A stretch of 64,000 nucleotides of DNA from Paenibacillus sp. GTDB lineage: Bacteria; Bacillota; Bacilli; Paenibacillales; YIM-B00363. The translations under genes and the position numbers were made by a program. The DNA is taken from the NCBI RefSeq assembly GCF_035645195.1, contig NZ_DASQNA010000022.1, positions 124,001 to 188,000 on the forward strand. Direction: 5' to 3'. This document shows positions 62,768-64,000 of the stretch, piece after piece. A model generated the notes under the pieces. That model did not search any database and was not told the DNA's origin. It was given only the letters and a program-made list of their open reading frames with translations. How positions within the stretch are numbered: position 1 is the stretch's first letter; every line of letters begins with the position of its first letter.

Positions 62768-64000
62768 ATGACCGAGGTAGGGGAACACGCGAAAGGGATC
62801 GCCATCGCGCTCGTCGGCCCTGTGGAAATCGTGGAACGGATGATGCGAGTGATCCGGTCGTTTCCGTCGTTCCGGCCGGTGCCGGTCGCCTTCGAGCGGC
62901 GGGAGGAAGCGGCGGAGCGGATCGCATCGGTGCGGGACGAGGTGGAGGTCGTTTTGGCGGCCGGTTTGGAGCCGGTGCGCAAGGGGCAGCTGCTGCCCAC
63001 GTCTTCAAGCGTCCCGATCCATTACTTGCCCCCGACGGGCGCGGGGGTATACCGCGCGCTGCTGCGGGTGCAGCGGTATTACGGATTGGAGGGCGGGTTT
63101 TCCGTGGACGGCTTGTCCAGAACGGTCGTCGAACGGACGCTCCGCGAGCTGGAGCTGGGGCTCGGGTCCGGCGCCGTCTTCGTCGAGGAGTTCCGAGGCT
63201 CCGCGTACGCGTCGACGGAGGAGCTGGCGGCGTTCCATGCGGAATCGCACCGGGCGGGACGGACGGCGGTGGCGCTTACGGGCTCGAAGGCCGTCGCGGA
63301 GCGCCTGACGGCGCTCGGCGTGCCGAACGAGTGGGTCGTGCCGCTCGATCAAGATATTACGGTGGCGCTCGAACGCGCGCTGCTGTCCACCGAAACGCGG
63401 CGGAGCAAGGAGTCGCAAATCGTCGTCGGACTCATTAACGTGGACGACTTCGGCAAGCTCGTCCGCCAGCGGTCGTCCGAGCACGACGTGCAGCGGCTGA
63501 AGCTGGACATCCACCGGACGCTGCTCGATTACGTCGAGTCGCTGAACGGCTATTTGACGCATCTCGGAGGGGACGAGTATTTGTTCTTCACGACACGGGG
63601 CGTGTTCGAGCGCGAAACGCTCGGCTACAAGTCCGTGCCGCTCGCCCGGGACGCGTACCGCGCGCTGGGGCTGTCGCTCAGCATCGGCATCGGCTTCGGG
63701 CAGTCCGCGAACGAAGCCGGCACGCACGCGCGCCTGGCGCTCGGCCATGCGAAGCAGGCCGGCGGCAACGCCTGCTTCATCGTCCGCGAGGACCGGGCCT
63801 TGATCGGTCCGCTCGAGATGGCCGATCCGGTCGAGTACGATTTGTCGCTGACCGATCCCGCCCTGCTCGAGCGGGCGGAGCAGGCCGGCATGACGCGGCC
63901 GTACGTGGCGAAGCTGATGGCCGCCGCGGCGCGCCAAGGGCGGCTGGAGTTCAACGTGCAGGAGCTGGCGCAGCTGCTCGGCATTACGGTGCGGAGCACG
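62768..64000 (+). CDS. Regulator-like protein with GGDEF/GTP-cyclohydrolase-III-like domain, C-terminus cut by window edge
   Basis: 411 aa visible, open to the edge. ATG 62768 with GGGAGG 6 bases upstream. N-terminal part (IAIALVGPVEIVERMMRVI...SVPIHYLPPTGAGVYRALLRVQ) resembles receptor-like PrpR-N/Rossmann sensory domains. The centre has VVGLINVDDFGKLV, LNGYLTHLGGDEYLFF and LSLSIGIGFGQSANEAGTHARLALGHAKQAGGNACFIV, the nucleotidyl-cyclase/GCH-III fold with an intact GGDEY. The end (MTRPYVAKLMAAAARQGRLEFNVQELAQLLGITVRS) looks like a helix-turn-helix. A regulator controlled by a nucleotide is possible. The family is not firmly recognised. Confidence 0.7.
   Translation, partial: MTEVGEHAKGIAIALVGPVEIVERMMRVIRSFPSFRPVPVAFERREEAAERIASVRDEVEVVLAAGLEPVRKGQLLPTSSSVPIHYLPPTGAGVYRALLRVQRYYGLEGGFSVDGLSRTVVERTLRELELGLGSGAVFVEEFRGSAYASTEELAAFHAESHRAGRTAVALTGSKAVAERLTALGVPNEWVVPLDQDITVALERALLSTETRRSKESQIVVGLINVDDFGKLVRQRSSEHDVQRLKLDIHRTLLDYVESLNGYLTHLGGDEYLFFTTRGVFERETLGYKSVPLARDAYRALGLSLSIGIGFGQSANEAGTHARLALGHAKQAGGNACFIVREDRALIGPLEMADPVEYDLSLTDPALLERAEQAGMTRPYVAKLMAAAARQGRLEFNVQELAQLLGITVRST

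Overview
The window looks like chromosomal DNA of a GC-rich, monoderm Bacillota, most likely Paenibacillaceae (Paenibacillus- or Cohnella-like); the genus is inference. Supporting signs are strong AGGAGG-type ribosome sites with frequent TTG/GTG starts, many Lgt-type lipoproteins, an HPr with His15 and Ser46 next to a CcpA-type cre sequence, CsoR/CopZ/CopA, a FusB-type EF-G binding protein, MsmX/UgpC-type sugar ABC systems and an ECF41 sigma factor. I see no rRNA, tRNA, insertion sequence, prophage or CRISPR array; the content is ordinary chromosome organised in operons.

Layout. 0-1 kb: ArsR/SRPBCC pair (minus). 1.1-7.8 kb: operon of a TarJ-like dehydrogenase, DeoR regulator, Ugp-like ABC importer (two permeases and a lipoprotein, no ATPase), glycerophosphodiesterase and MgtC-like protein, behind a promoter carrying a perfect inverted repeat. 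8-11.4 kb: small acidic protein, SDR, and an ECF41 sigma factor facing a carboxymuconolactone-decarboxylase-like gene across a perfect 34-bp palindrome. 11.5-18.3 kb: RND efflux operon (lipoprotein adaptor, pump, two tandem TolC-like coiled-coil proteins). 18.3-18.9 kb: tandem hairpin repeats. 19-25 kb: DHA2 MFS-csoR, then copZ-copA with a His-rich lipoprotein and a siroheme-reductase-like protein; both promoters carry similar CsoR-type sites. 25-27.8 kb: cystine-type symporter and AbrB-family membrane protein. 27.8-33.7 kb: fructose PTS operon encoding its own EIIA, HPr and Enzyme I. 33.7-38.1 kb: spermidine-synthase-like gene, PadR, FusB-like protein, QorB-type SDR under an Rrf2 regulator, a lipoprotein. 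38.3-39 kb: HicA-like toxin/antitoxin pair. 39.1-41.3 kb: phasin-like protein and ABC1 kinase. 41.3-47.5 kb: gltBD with a structured leader. 48-49 kb: zinc-ribbon protein and pentapeptide-repeat protein.

49.1-61.3 kb is the most coherent and interesting block: a cell-wall amino-sugar salvage cluster. A BadF/NagK-type kinase is fused in frame to the MurNAc-6-P etherase MurQ. It is transcribed divergently from an RpiR/MurR regulator, a complete sugar ABC importer including its ATPase, a DUF624 membrane protein, NamZ (DUF1343 exo-N-acetylmuramidase), NagZ (GH3 N-acetylglucosaminidase) and AnmK. NamZ and NagZ show no signal peptide, so I infer that glycan fragments are imported by the ABC system, cut in the cytoplasm, phosphorylated, and converted to GlcNAc-6-P. 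In Bacillus subtilis the equivalent hydrolases are exported and uptake uses a PTS.

61.4-64 kb: ComB-like phosphatase, a 53-aa protein, an intergenic cluster of DnaA-box-like sequences, and the start of a regulator-like protein with a GGDEF/GTP-cyclohydrolase-III-like domain that runs off the window. Start codons were chosen from visible ribosome sites and family lengths; promoters and terminators were read by eye.
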